A DNA stretch of 64,000 nucleotides from positions 45,562 through 109,561 of the forward strand of contig CAMZIQ010000004.1 of assembly GCA_947307295.1 (NCBI GenBank), in the 5' to 3' direction. A program made the position numbers and the translations under genes. This DNA comes from an uncultured Pseudomonadota bacterium. GTDB taxonomy: Bacteria > Pseudomonadota > Alphaproteobacteria > Rs-D84. This document shows, piece by piece, positions 39,520 to 49,238 of this stretch (position 1 is its first letter; each line of letters opens with the position of its first letter). Under the pieces are notes generated by a model, which had not been told where the DNA came from, searched no databases, and saw only the letters and a program-made list of their open reading frames with translations.

Positions 39520-40917
39520 ATGAAGAAATTGAAATTGTTTTTGAAATGTTATTTTTACTACTTGATATATCTGCTGTTCCGTTCTAAAAGAATGAGAAAC
39601 AAATACTGTAAATATAAATACAAAATTTATAAAAATTTCAGTCGTGAAGGTTGTAAAAATCATATTTTCAAAGTATCATTCTTTTCGAAAAATAAAAAGC
39701 ACTATCTTATAGTTGGAAGAATTTTGCATTGGGATTCTTTGGCAAAACACACTTTTTTCTTTTTGAACGAGATAGATTTTAATACAGATGAAGTGTATGT
39801 GTATGATGAAAATGCTCATGCACTTCTTTTGTATTCCGCCAAAAATAAGTTCGAAACAATTATAGAATGCCCGATTTCATCATTGGATGCTTCAAATTTT
39901 GACATGATGATTTATACTTCGCCGTTAACACATAATAATTTAGGACAGTGTGATTGGTCAGCTACTGAATATGATATTAATGTATTACCTAACAAAAGAG
40001 CGGTATTAAATTTTGCTTATCTGGTTTGGGATGGTACAGTTGCGCATCCAAAATGGGTAGAGATGATTAATAATTATTTTGATGCGGTTTTTACACCCCA
40101 AGAACATTTAAAACAGGCGTTTATTCAATCTGGTGTAAAGAAACCTGTATTTTGTTTGTTGAATTCTTTTTCATACGATGTTTTTAGAGATGAAAAAAGA
40201 CACCCTTTAAACCAACCTTTTGTATTTGGGTGGAATGGTACTTTTGAAACGAGAAAAAATCTTTGGAAATTAACACGGGCTTTTATAAAAGCTTTTGCTG
40301 GAAATTCTCATGTTTTATTACATTTACATATGAGATATTTATCGGGTTCTGCTGATTCTGCTGAATACCAAGATTTTATTAAATTGATTTCTAAACACAA
40401 GAATATAATTTTTGAAGTGAAACAACTTAGTGTCGAAGATAATATCAATTTGATGAAAAGTTATGATGCATATGTTTTTCCATCTATGGCAGAGGGTTAT
40501 TCTGTCACACCACGTGAAGCATTGGCTTGTGGACATGCTCTTATAATTTCTGATATAAAAACGCATCAATCAATCACAAATTTAAGTGAGCAGGATGGTG
40601 TGTTTTGGATACATGCAGCGAAACCTATTGTAATTCATCAATTAGATATGGATTTAGGTGTTCAATATGATTGTGAAGAAGAAGATATTGTTATCGCGAT
40701 GAAAAAACTTTATGATAACAGAAACGATTTATATAGTGATGCCAAAATTGAAACACGTAAAAATAATTCTTTGAAATACGATGCATTAAATGTTTCAAAA
40801 TATTTTTGGACAGTTTTACATTCTGAAAAAATAGAATTATCAAACAAAAATGAAATTTGCAGAGATTCGATTGTCACCCAAGACAAAATTTTACAAAACA
40901 AATGGGGGAAAAAATGA
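39520..40917 (+). CDS. glycosyltransferase (group 1/GT4-like)
   Basis: FVFGWNGTFETRKNLWKLTRAF...DAYVFPSMAEGYSVTPREALACGHALIISD. Confidence 0.82.
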   Translation: MKKLKLFLKCYFYYLIYLLFRSKRMRNKYCKYKYKIYKNFSREGCKNHIFKVSFFSKNKKHYLIVGRILHWDSLAKHTFFFLNEIDFNTDEVYVYDENAHALLLYSAKNKFETIIECPISSLDASNFDMMIYTSPLTHNNLGQCDWSATEYDINVLPNKRAVLNFAYLVWDGTVAHPKWVEMINNYFDAVFTPQEHLKQAFIQSGVKKPVFCLLNSFSYDVFRDEKRHPLNQPFVFGWNGTFETRKNLWKLTRAFIKAFAGNSHVLLHLHMRYLSGSADSAEYQDFIKLISKHKNIIFEVKQLSVEDNINLMKSYDAYVFPSMAEGYSVTPREALACGHALIISDIKTHQSITNLSEQDGVFWIHAAKPIVIHQLDMDLGVQYDCEEEDIVIAMKKLYDNRNDLYSDAKIETRKNNSLKYDALNVSKYFWTVLHSEKIELSNKNEICRDSIVTQDKILQNKWGKK

Positions 40918-42881
40918 AAATAGGATATATTGAACGCTGTGACTGTCCACCAGAACGAGAGGCTTTCTTAAGATTTAAAAGAGCATTTGAAGCCCAAGGC
41001 GATAGTTTTTATTTCTTGAATTTGCATGGGTATAGTTTAGAACCAACAAAATGCTATGCAGACGATCTAAATTTAGATTTTTGTATTGTGACAGATTATA
41101 CAGATTTATGGCAACGTCAGTTGCCAGATTGCCCATGTTTGTTTTTAAAATGGGTGCCTTCGGGATATTTGCCTTTTTGGTATAATAAAGGATTTTTTTA
41201 TAAAATTATTAATTTTGATTTTTGTTTATCAAATTGCACCACAGATGACACAAAAAAGATTTTACATGTATGTGGTGACCCTAAAATTTTCTTTTATCCA
41301 AAACACTATTTGGTTGCTAGCCCATCAGAAAAAGATTGTTTAGAGCCTTTGCCAAATATAGACCGTAAATTATTTTACGTGGGTATAAATACAGAAAAAA
41401 GATTTTCTGATTTATTGTATAAACTAGATATAACCAATAATATAGAACTTTATGGCCCGAAATCATCTTGGGAGGGGTATGTAAATTATAAAGGCGAAAT
41501 TCCAACTGATGGTTTGTCTTTGTTAAAACAAATTAATAAAACTGGTATTTGTTTGGCATTGATAAGTAAAGAACATTATCGCACTGGGCATATTACTTCA
41601 CGCCTTTGGGAAGGTTTAGCTGCAGGTTCGGTATGTATAACTCCAGATATGGAAGAAATAAAAAAAGATTTTGGGGATACTCTTTATTATATAGATATTA
41701 ACTTACCAGAAAAAGAATTAACCAAAAAAATTGCGGACATTGTGAAAGAAATAAACGCAGATAAACATGAAAGTTATTTAAAAGCTGTTAAAGCGCAAAA
41801 AATCTTTAAAGAAAAATATTCTGCTGAAAGAATGGTCGAACATTTTAAGGAAGCCTTTGAGTCTTTTAAGCATGATTTAGAGAAAGAAGGTAAAGATCGT
41901 ATAGATATAATTGCTTATGTGAATTCAAAACAAGCTTTTACAAATATAGTTAAAAATATACAGAAACAGGCATATAACAATAAATTTATTCATTTTATAA
42001 CAGATAAAAAAGAGTTTATTAATGAAGATAATTTAAAAGGTCTATCATATCAAATATATGAATTTGATACCAGCAATCGAGGAGAAGCGTTCAATAACAT
42101 TCAAGACAATATCTTTGGAAAAGCTTTTGTTTTTATTGATGAAAACACTTATTGGCAATTTCGTTTTTTATATAAAATGAAAAGAATTTTAGATGAAAGA
42201 AAATTAGATTTTGTGTATAGTGGAACTTTTTATAAACAATATAATAAAAAAGGTCAGATTGAAGATTTTCATTATCTTTTAACAGAAAATACAGAAAAAC
42301 AAGAACTATTAGCGCCTTTGCAGAGTAAATATTTTCAAGAAAACGATTATTTGGAACTTGAAGAAAAATTTGCTTTGGGAAGCGTGATGTTTTCAAGTGA
42401 AACTTTAAAGGCGTATGACCCTGTTCGTTTGTCGTTCTTTTATAATTCACCGCATTTTTATTTCGCTATCAAATCACTTTTGCGTGATATGTCTTCGGGC
42501 GATTTCTCACGTATATATTGTAGCGGTTATGAATGTAGGTATAATGATAATGCAAGAAAGGCGAAACACGGTGATGAATTTTATATTCAATCTGGTCGTC
42601 CTGGACAAATAACATCCGCGGCTGTTCTTTACGCATTTGTTTTTGCTTTAACTTTAAAAGATAATATTAATATTGAACACAATTTTAATGTTAAATTGAT
42701 AGAAAATGATATTGGTTATTTAAAACAAGTAAATAGCTTAATGAAAAATTATCTTAAATCTAAAATATTTCTTTTAAAAATTAAGAGAGGTTTGCATGTA
42801 AGAAAGTCGAAAAGGAAAAAATACAAGGAAAGAATCAAGGAGTTAAGAGGAGTATTAAATTTATTAAAAATAATGGGGTAA
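40914..42881 (+). CDS. glycosyltransferase-like protein, possibly two domains
   Basis: GHITSRLWEGLAAGSVCITPDMEEIKKDFGD; start set at MKIGYIERCD. Confidence 0.65.
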   Translation: MKIGYIERCDCPPEREAFLRFKRAFEAQGDSFYFLNLHGYSLEPTKCYADDLNLDFCIVTDYTDLWQRQLPDCPCLFLKWVPSGYLPFWYNKGFFYKIINFDFCLSNCTTDDTKKILHVCGDPKIFFYPKHYLVASPSEKDCLEPLPNIDRKLFYVGINTEKRFSDLLYKLDITNNIELYGPKSSWEGYVNYKGEIPTDGLSLLKQINKTGICLALISKEHYRTGHITSRLWEGLAAGSVCITPDMEEIKKDFGDTLYYIDINLPEKELTKKIADIVKEINADKHESYLKAVKAQKIFKEKYSAERMVEHFKEAFESFKHDLEKEGKDRIDIIAYVNSKQAFTNIVKNIQKQAYNNKFIHFITDKKEFINEDNLKGLSYQIYEFDTSNRGEAFNNIQDNIFGKAFVFIDENTYWQFRFLYKMKRILDERKLDFVYSGTFYKQYNKKGQIEDFHYLLTENTEKQELLAPLQSKYFQENDYLELEEKFALGSVMFSSETLKAYDPVRLSFFYNSPHFYFAIKSLLRDMSSGDFSRIYCSGYECRYNDNARKAKHGDEFYIQSGRPGQITSAAVLYAFVFALTLKDNINIEHNFNVKLIENDIGYLKQVNSLMKNYLKSKIFLLKIKRGLHVRKSKRKKYKERIKELRGVLNLLKIMG

Positions 42882-42883
42882 AA

Positions 42884-43765
42884 ATGTATTTAATTATCGG
42901 TGCAAGTGGTTTTCTGGGACGTTATTGCATAAAAAATGTTCTGGAAAAAACAAATGAAAATATTATTGCTACTTATTCAAATTCGTTGCCAGAAAGCGCT
43001 TTGAATTCGCGCATACAATGGCAGCCTTTGGATATAACAGATATTCAAAAGGTAAATGATTTTGCAAAACAAGTAGACAATGATACAAAAATAATTTATC
43101 TGGCCGCTTTCCACCATCCTGACAAAGTAGAAGAGTTTCCAGAAACAGCGTGGAATATAAACATTGTTGCTTTGGCAAATGCAGTAAATGCTTTCCATAA
43201 TGCAAAGTGTTTATATTATTCTTCGACAGACACGGTATATGGCGAAGGCAACAAAGATAAAAAATTTGTTGAAACTGATAAATGTGCCCCGGTTAATTTA
43301 TACGGCAAAAATAAAGTATTGGCTGAACAAATCACGTTAGCCAAGGGTTTTAATGTTGTTCGTTTTCCATTTATTTTCGGACCATCTTTGGTTCCAAATC
43401 GTCCGCACTTTTTTGATAAAATAAAGGCTGATATGGAAAACGGAAAACCTGTTGAAATGTTTAATGATTCTTATCGTTCGACATTAAGTTTTAATCAATG
43501 TGCAAATTTCTTAGTTGATGTAATAGAAAAATTTGGCGCATGTGACGAAAAAATAATAAATATTGCTGCTGATGATGGTATATCTAAATATGATGCAGCG
43601 ATTGCTTTGGCGCACAAATATAATCTGGATACAAAACTGGTAAAACCAATATCTGTAAAATCATCAAATGGGATATTCAAAGCCAAACGCGCAGAAACTG
43701 CTGTTTTGGATAATACCAGATTAAAAACATTGTTAAAATTAAAAACTATTCAATTGGAGTTATAA
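42884..43765 (+). CDS. NAD(P)-dependent sugar epimerase/reductase (SDR, RmlD-like)
   Basis: MYLIIGASGFLGRYCIKNVLEK...YYSSTDTVYGEGNKDKKFVETDKCAPVNLYGKNKVLAEQ. Confidence 0.85.
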   Translation: MYLIIGASGFLGRYCIKNVLEKTNENIIATYSNSLPESALNSRIQWQPLDITDIQKVNDFAKQVDNDTKIIYLAAFHHPDKVEEFPETAWNINIVALANAVNAFHNAKCLYYSSTDTVYGEGNKDKKFVETDKCAPVNLYGKNKVLAEQITLAKGFNVVRFPFIFGPSLVPNRPHFFDKIKADMENGKPVEMFNDSYRSTLSFNQCANFLVDVIEKFGACDEKIINIAADDGISKYDAAIALAHKYNLDTKLVKPISVKSSNGIFKAKRAETAVLDNTRLKTLLKLKTIQLEL

Positions 43766-43766
43766 A

Positions 43767-44129
43767 ATGTTAATAGAATTTATAAAAACAGATTTTGATT
43801 TCAAAGATGAACGTGGGTCTTTGACTCAACTGGTACATGGTGGTTGGAATCAGGTTAATTATATCACTTCTGTCAAGGGTGCTTTTCGTGGTGACCATTA
43901 TCATGTATATAACAAAGAAGCCTTTTATGTTATTTCTGGTGGTTTTAAGTTGTCTTTGCGTCATAATAAAACGAACGAATCTGCAGAATATAATATCAAA
44001 GCTGGTGATTTCTTTGTTATTCATCCAAATGTAATGCACAGCTTTTTATATACAGAAGATACAGCATTAATATCAATGTATAATCGTGGCGTAGAATTAA
44101 AAAATGGTACAAAAGATATTCAAAGATAA
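43767..44129 (+). CDS. cupin-fold sugar isomerase/epimerase-like (FdtA/WxcM-like)
   Basis: DERGSLTQLVHGGWNQVNYITSVKGAFRGDHYHVYNKEAFYVISGGF. Confidence 0.75.
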   Translation: MLIEFIKTDFDFKDERGSLTQLVHGGWNQVNYITSVKGAFRGDHYHVYNKEAFYVISGGFKLSLRHNKTNESAEYNIKAGDFFVIHPNVMHSFLYTEDTALISMYNRGVELKNGTKDIQR

Positions 44130-44130
44130 G

Positions 44131-44160
44131 TTAAGCCCGTCATGCGACGGGCATTTTTTT
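44131..44160 (+). terminator. rho-independent terminator
   Basis: aagcccgtcatgcgacgggcattttttt. Confidence 0.8.
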
Positions 44161-45070
44161 ATTCAATCGGTGTTATATAACCACAAACGCGCCAATCTAT
44201 TGTAGATTGTATATAGGAACCATCATACGAAGATTGAATTATAAATCCTGTCCCTGTTTTATTTCTCCATTGTACACGACAATATCTCGCATCATCAGGA
44301 GAAGCGCTGTCATACATACCAAGAACAATATTATAATTTGTATTATTAAAAGCTTTCGGTAATGTCACTGTTCCGTCGGAAGTTGTTATTTGTCCGCCTT
44401 GTTCAACCCATCCAGATTTGTATTTGCGATACCATGTGTAATTATTATCTGCAGCAGGCGCTTGTACTTCAATTACATAATCTAAAAGACCGCTTGTTCT
44501 GGTATCTAATGTCCCAATGCTTGTTGTATGATTACCACTTGTTGTTGTTAAATTTGATACAGATTGTTGTAATGATGAAATATTACTTGTGATTGTTGAA
44601 ATGTCTCCCAAAGCAATAATTTGAGCGCTAACAGCGACGATTTCATCATGTATTGCAGCAATTTTTGTTAATAATATTGCAGTTGAATCTTTGTCAACTA
44701 TATCTGCATATTGTGCAGAAAAACCATCTAGTTCATCTTGTAAGTCTTTCAAAACTTCCATCATATAATTCAAATCTTGATTTAATGTGGTTGGTTCTAT
44801 TTTTGCAGTAGGTTGATAGTCTGCAACGCGTGACATTGGTAAATTGCGCGATATTGTTATGTTATCTATGGATGATGGCGCAGTTTCAAATACAACTTTG
44901 CCACCAGTATATGGAATATCTGCATCCACACCAGCAGAAGTTCCAACCACAGAATATCCAGTTGCCGTTGTACCATTTTTAGTCACAACTATATTTGTAT
45001 TTTCAAAATATGGGAAATTAAAAGTAAATTCAGTTGTTGAACCATCCCCCACATATGATACTTTTTGCAT
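44159..45070 (-). CDS. phage tail-fibre-like protein (T7 tail-fibre N-terminal-like)
   Basis: MQKVSYVGDGSTTEFTFNFPYFENTNIVVTKNG...ISRNLPMSRVADYQPTAKIEPTTLNQDLNYMMEVLKDLQDEL; start trimmed to the RBS-proximal Met. Confidence 0.78.
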   Translation of the reverse strand: MQKVSYVGDGSTTEFTFNFPYFENTNIVVTKNGTTATGYSVVGTSAGVDADIPYTGGKVVFETAPSSIDNITISRNLPMSRVADYQPTAKIEPTTLNQDLNYMMEVLKDLQDELDGFSAQYADIVDKDSTAILLTKIAAIHDEIVAVSAQIIALGDISTITSNISSLQQSVSNLTTTSGNHTTSIGTLDTRTSGLLDYVIEVQAPAADNNYTWYRKYKSGWVEQGGQITTSDGTVTLPKAFNNTNYNIVLGMYDSASPDDARYCRVQWRNKTGTGFIIQSSYDGSYIQSTIDWRVCGYITPIE

Positions 45071-45208
45071 TTTTACTCCTTTTGTTATAACAAAAAAAGC
45101 CTGCGAAAATCGCAGGCATAAAAAAAAACAGCCGACAAAACAGTCCGCTGATACGCAAACAATTATATCATAAAACGTATGAAAAATCAATAGTTATTAT
45201 TGAATGTT

Positions 45209-46150
45209 TTAAAAACCACGCATAGATTTTAAGCGTTTTATACGGTTTTCAACCGATGGATGCGTATCACCGATTCCAGCAAACATACGTTTTTTACCCA
45301 AAGGATTAGCAATACAAACATTTCCCATTAATTTGCAATTGTCCAATGATTCAACCCTGGAATCGACACTTATTTTTTGTAAAGCAGAAATTAGTGCGGA
45401 CGGATTTCTGGTAATATGCGCAGATGCGGCGTCTGCGGCATATTCACGAGTTCGTGACAAAGAAAAATATATAATTGGTGCCAGCAATAAATTAAAAATT
45501 ATCAAAGACAACCAAACCACCAGTAATACCGCCTGAGCATTGTTTTGATTATTATTATTGGAACTTTTTCTGTGGTCAGAATACACAAATGTTCGGGCAA
45601 TTAAATCTGCCAACAATGTCAACGCACCCAAACAAGTAATGATAATAACGTCCAGCCTTACATCACGGTTTTTGATGTGACCCATTTCGTGAGCGATGAC
45701 GGCTTCTAATTCCAGCGGAGTTAATTTTTTTATGATTCCACTAGTCAGCGCAATAGACGCATTTTTTGGCGAAGTCCCTGTTGCAAAAGCATTCAGACTA
45801 TCGTCATGTATAACATATACTCGTGGGCAGGGCATACCAGCAGCCAAAGCAACGTTTTCAACACATTTAAAAACTTTTTTGTTTTCTGTATCTTTATCGT
45901 TTAATTCTCGTGCGCCAGCAAACCCCAGCATCATATCGCTGCCACATGAATAAGAAATAATTGTCCATATAAGACACACACACGCTATGACAGGGAACGC
46001 AGCGTATAATAAATTCAAAGCTTCATTCACAGACATAAAAACGCAAGATAAAACAAACATTATCAGTGCTAAAATAATTGGAAACAACAAAACCAACAAG
46101 ATTGTTTTTATGTTGTTGCGTTTTATATGTTGGTAAACATCATTGGTCAT
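45209..46150 (-). CDS. htpX: M48 zinc metalloprotease HtpX
   Basis: VIAHEMGHIKNRDVRLDVI, FSLSRTREYAADAASAHITRNPSALISALQKI. Confidence 0.92.
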   Translation of the reverse strand: MTNDVYQHIKRNNIKTILLVLLFPIILALIMFVLSCVFMSVNEALNLLYAAFPVIACVCLIWTIISYSCGSDMMLGFAGARELNDKDTENKKVFKCVENVALAAGMPCPRVYVIHDDSLNAFATGTSPKNASIALTSGIIKKLTPLELEAVIAHEMGHIKNRDVRLDVIIITCLGALTLLADLIARTFVYSDHRKSSNNNNQNNAQAVLLVVWLSLIIFNLLLAPIIYFSLSRTREYAADAASAHITRNPSALISALQKISVDSRVESLDNCKLMGNVCIANPLGKKRMFAGIGDTHPSVENRIKRLKSMRGF

Positions 46151-46160
46151 AAAATAATTC

Positions 46161-46715
46161 CTAGAATTTTACACTTGGAGCATGTTTTACTGCTTCACGT
46201 TCTGCTTCATCCAGTTCAAAATATTTTTCTTCATTGAAATGAAACATAGCCGCAACAATATTTGAAGGGAAAGATTTCACCTTTATATTCATGCTTTGAA
46301 CAACAGTATTATAAAACTGTCTTGCAGCTTGAATTTTTGTTTCTGTATCAGACAATTCTTGTTGCAATTCTAAAAAGTTTGTGTTTGCTTTTAAATCAGG
46401 ATAGCTTTCAGACAAAGCAAACAAAGACTTTAATGCACCGGATAAAGCGCCTTCTTCTGCATTTTTGCCATCGACACCTTTGGCAGACATAGCGGCAGAA
46501 CGAGCAGCCACCACAGCAGACAAAGTTTCACGTTCATGTTTTGCATAACCTTTGACAACTTCTACCAAATTTGGAATCAAATCATATCTGCGTTTCAATT
46601 GAGTATTAACAGTTGCCCATGCTTCTTTAACGTTCTGACGTCCAGAAACCAAGGAATTGTAAGTTAAGATAAAAAATAAAACCAAACAAACCAATATGAC
46701 TATTGTTACTACCAT
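46161..46715 (-). CDS. LemA family protein
   Basis: YNSLVSGRQNVKEAWATVNTQLKRRYDLIPNLVEVVKGYAKHERETL. Confidence 0.93.
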   Translation of the reverse strand: MVVTIVILVCLVLFFILTYNSLVSGRQNVKEAWATVNTQLKRRYDLIPNLVEVVKGYAKHERETLSAVVAARSAAMSAKGVDGKNAEEGALSGALKSLFALSESYPDLKANTNFLELQQELSDTETKIQAARQFYNTVVQSMNIKVKSFPSNIVAAMFHFNEEKYFELDEAEREAVKHAPSVKF

Positions 46716-46833
46716 GATGAATCCCCTTTGTTATGTAGTTGCACACGTAGTTATGTTATATCAATGTGAGTATGTTTACAAGAAAAAAATCTGTTTGAAC
46801 AGGGTTTATGAAATATTTATAAAGATTGTTTTG

Positions 46834-46862
46834 TTGCAGAAATATGAAAATTTTGGTATAAT
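46834..46862 (+). promoter_or_regulatory. sigma70-like promoter for 46930 ORF
   Basis: TTGCAG - 17 nt - TATAAT. Confidence 0.5.
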
Positions 46863-46929
46863 ACACCCAAAGGCAGAAGAGCTGAGCTGTCGTACTAATT
46901 AAAACAAAATTTTAAAAATATTAAAAAAG

Positions 46930-47169
46930 GTGGTTTTTATGTTTACAAAAAAAGAAGATGCTTTTTATAAAAGATATTATTTAGGCAATAAATGTGTTTG
47001 GAAAAAACAAAAATCAGCCAAAGAAATGGTTATGTTTATAATGAGCCAAATGGAAGGTCATTGCGCAGATATGCAGGCGACACTCAGAAAAAATACTAAA
47101 AAGATTTTGGCTTATGTCGATGAACATTATCAGGCCAAAAAAGTAACACCTAAAAAACGTAAAAAATAA
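46930..47169 (+). CDS. hypothetical basic protein (79 aa)
   Basis: ORF preceded by aaaaaaggtgg RBS and promoter-like site. Confidence 0.55.
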   Translation: MVFMFTKKEDAFYKRYYLGNKCVWKKQKSAKEMVMFIMSQMEGHCADMQATLRKNTKKILAYVDEHYQAKKVTPKKRKK

Positions 47170-47272
47170 ATTGTTAGTTAATGCTTTGTGCGTGAGGCAC
47201 GTGTTGCGCCATTGGTAGTAGGTGTCTGGAAGTATTTTTTGATTTCCTAAATATTGGGAGGATGGGCAAAAT

Positions 47273-47542
47273 ATGCCAAAAATACAAAAAATTTATAGCG
47301 AATATGGGTTGGATTTTGATAATAATCGATACGGTTTTGGGCATAGTACAGAAATAGAATATGATGATGGTTCGGAAAAACGCAATCATGAACATATTAA
47401 AATAAAAAATATTCAAGCGAGATATGTGCGTATTTGGGTTGGTAAAATAGTTTTTATTATTGATTCAGATAAACCACATTTTTCATTACGTAAAAAGAAA
47501 CGTTGGAATTTTAAAATAGTGTATGGAATCAGCGGTTTATAA
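47273..47542 (+). CDS. hypothetical protein (89 aa)
   Basis: ORF preceded by gggagg RBS; followed by hairpin terminator. Confidence 0.55.
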   Translation: MPKIQKIYSEYGLDFDNNRYGFGHSTEIEYDDGSEKRNHEHIKIKNIQARYVRIWVGKIVFIIDSDKPHFSLRKKKRWNFKIVYGISGL

Positions 47543-47566
47543 ATAGAAAAACATATTCAAAATAAG

Positions 47567-47713
47567 AAAAGGTTAGAATTCTAACCTTTTTTATTAAATA
47601 GTTCGATAATGCTTAAAAAATGACGATTTTTGAAATCGGATTATCGAACCGTGAAAAAACTTAGATTTCCAAAGAAAAACCGCTCCTTTTAGGAACGGTG
47701 TTAACTGTGGCTC
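47567..47713. repeat. 147-bp structured direct repeat, copy A
   Basis: aaaaggttagaattctaacctttttt...GTTCGATAAT...ATTATCGAAC...ccgctccttttaggaacgg...GTGGCTC; parallels 51006-51152. Confidence 0.8.
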
Positions 47714-47811
47714 GACATAACTCGCGCATATCGAGTTGAAAATCCTGACGATTTTACTAGTCTGGGTAGAATATGCAAGCTGTTTCTAAACAATTGGAAT
47801 ATTGTTTGATA

Positions 47812-48633
47812 CTACTTTATTCTGTATAATTCATCCAAAGTTTTTCCGGATTTGTTTTTCCATTCTGTCCAACCGTTTGCTCTTCTTGCTAATACAATTT
47901 GAGCAGCAGAAGATACAGAAGAGAACAAACAATCCTCTGTTAATATGAAATAACCGTCTTTTTCTTTTAATATTCCCTTTTTAATTAATTCATCACGTTT
48001 AAGTAAGCTTTTTGTACCTTTGTGCATTTCTATTCTACATTTTGCACCTTTTAATAATAAAAGACCAGAATTAGCATTGTAACGTCCTTGCCCAAAACTG
48101 CCGTACTTATCTTGGCATGTGAATAGATTGTCCTTTGGTTCGTATTGAAAACATGTTAAGCCCAACGTTGATAAAAGTAGTTCGATTGCATCAATATAAA
48201 AGTGCAGGTCATCCAATTCTGCTTGGGATAATTTTGGTGACGCTGGGATCTGTTTATTTTCTTCAGAATTTATATTATCAAATTCTTTAGCTTTTTTTAT
48301 GAAATAATACTCAAGATAGGAAATATCTGTATCACTAAAACCGTTGCTACTGTCAAGTTTAACTGCAAATACTGTATTCCAGAAGCTTTTCTTTTTTATA
48401 TGTTGTTGAATTCTGTGTTTTACTTTGCCTTTACCAACATATATTTGTGGTTTTTCTGTAGTTACACTATCAACTAAGATATAGATACCATTAAAATCTA
48501 ATGTGTCAATGTTGTCGCCAGCTTCTGTAAGAGGTATCTGAAATACAATTGGTTTTTCTCTAGTAATACAAGCTTCCTTGAGTCCGTTAGGTTTGCCATC
48601 TTTTAAATGAATTTGAATAGTTTTTCCTGCCAT
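47812..48633 (-). CDS. GIY-YIG nuclease family protein with DUF4357-like C-terminus
   Basis: GIYILVDSVTTEKPQIYVGKGKVKHRIQQHIKKKSFWN; C-term SVSSAAQIVLARRANGWTEWKNKSGKTLDELYR. Confidence 0.8.
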   Translation of the reverse strand: MAGKTIQIHLKDGKPNGLKEACITREKPIVFQIPLTEAGDNIDTLDFNGIYILVDSVTTEKPQIYVGKGKVKHRIQQHIKKKSFWNTVFAVKLDSSNGFSDTDISYLEYYFIKKAKEFDNINSEENKQIPASPKLSQAELDDLHFYIDAIELLLSTLGLTCFQYEPKDNLFTCQDKYGSFGQGRYNANSGLLLLKGAKCRIEMHKGTKSLLKRDELIKKGILKEKDGYFILTEDCLFSSVSSAAQIVLARRANGWTEWKNKSGKTLDELYRIK

Positions 48634-48795
48634 AATAAATTCCTATTGTTGCGAGTAATATGCTAATATAAAAAATCTAAAGTTTCAAATAAAATCACAC
48701 GACGTACCGTATGGTGCAACAATTTTTTTGATTTTTGCATATAATGTTTTTATACTTGTTTTTAAAGGTAATTTATATATGGAAGAGGCGATATA

Positions 48796-49233
48796 ATGGT
48801 ATGGTGGCAATGGTTGGTTTCTTTGGTGTTCGGACTTATTGGAACGGCAATTGGTGGTTATATATCTTATAAAACAATGTTAGCACAGTTAAAAAATCAA
48901 CATGATATCGAGCAAGAGCAACATATCAGACAAAAACGTGAAGAATTATATATTAAGGTATGTCATGTGTTGATGGAGCACGAGAAGTGGTGTCGCTATC
49001 ATACTAAAGAGCAATATTGTAAAGATATTTTTAATGAGTTGCAGGCACAGATGTTGATTTATGCTTCTAAAGAAATTTATCACAAATATTATGAATTAGA
49101 TTCAGAAATATGGGGGGCTTATGCTGAAATACATACAAGAAACAAAATAAAAAGTATTTCAGACAAAATAGCAGATAAAATAGAAGCTTTTGCAGCAGAT
49201 ATGCGCCAAGAATTAGGAATAAAAGAAGCATAA
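48796..49233 (+). CDS. hypothetical protein with N-terminal TM helix
   Basis: MVWWQWLVSLVFGLIGTAIGGYISYKTMLAQLKNQHD then charged helical region. Confidence 0.65.
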   Translation: MVWWQWLVSLVFGLIGTAIGGYISYKTMLAQLKNQHDIEQEQHIRQKREELYIKVCHVLMEHEKWCRYHTKEQYCKDIFNELQAQMLIYASKEIYHKYYELDSEIWGAYAEIHTRNKIKSISDKIADKIEAFAADMRQELGIKEA

Positions 49234-49238
49234 TTCTT

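Noticed and set aside
47174-47272. Intergenic gtgcgtgaggcac...tgttgcgcc as attachment site of the nuclease cassette
   Set aside because: No second copy seen near 51 kb; the 147-bp repeats are the better boundary candidates.
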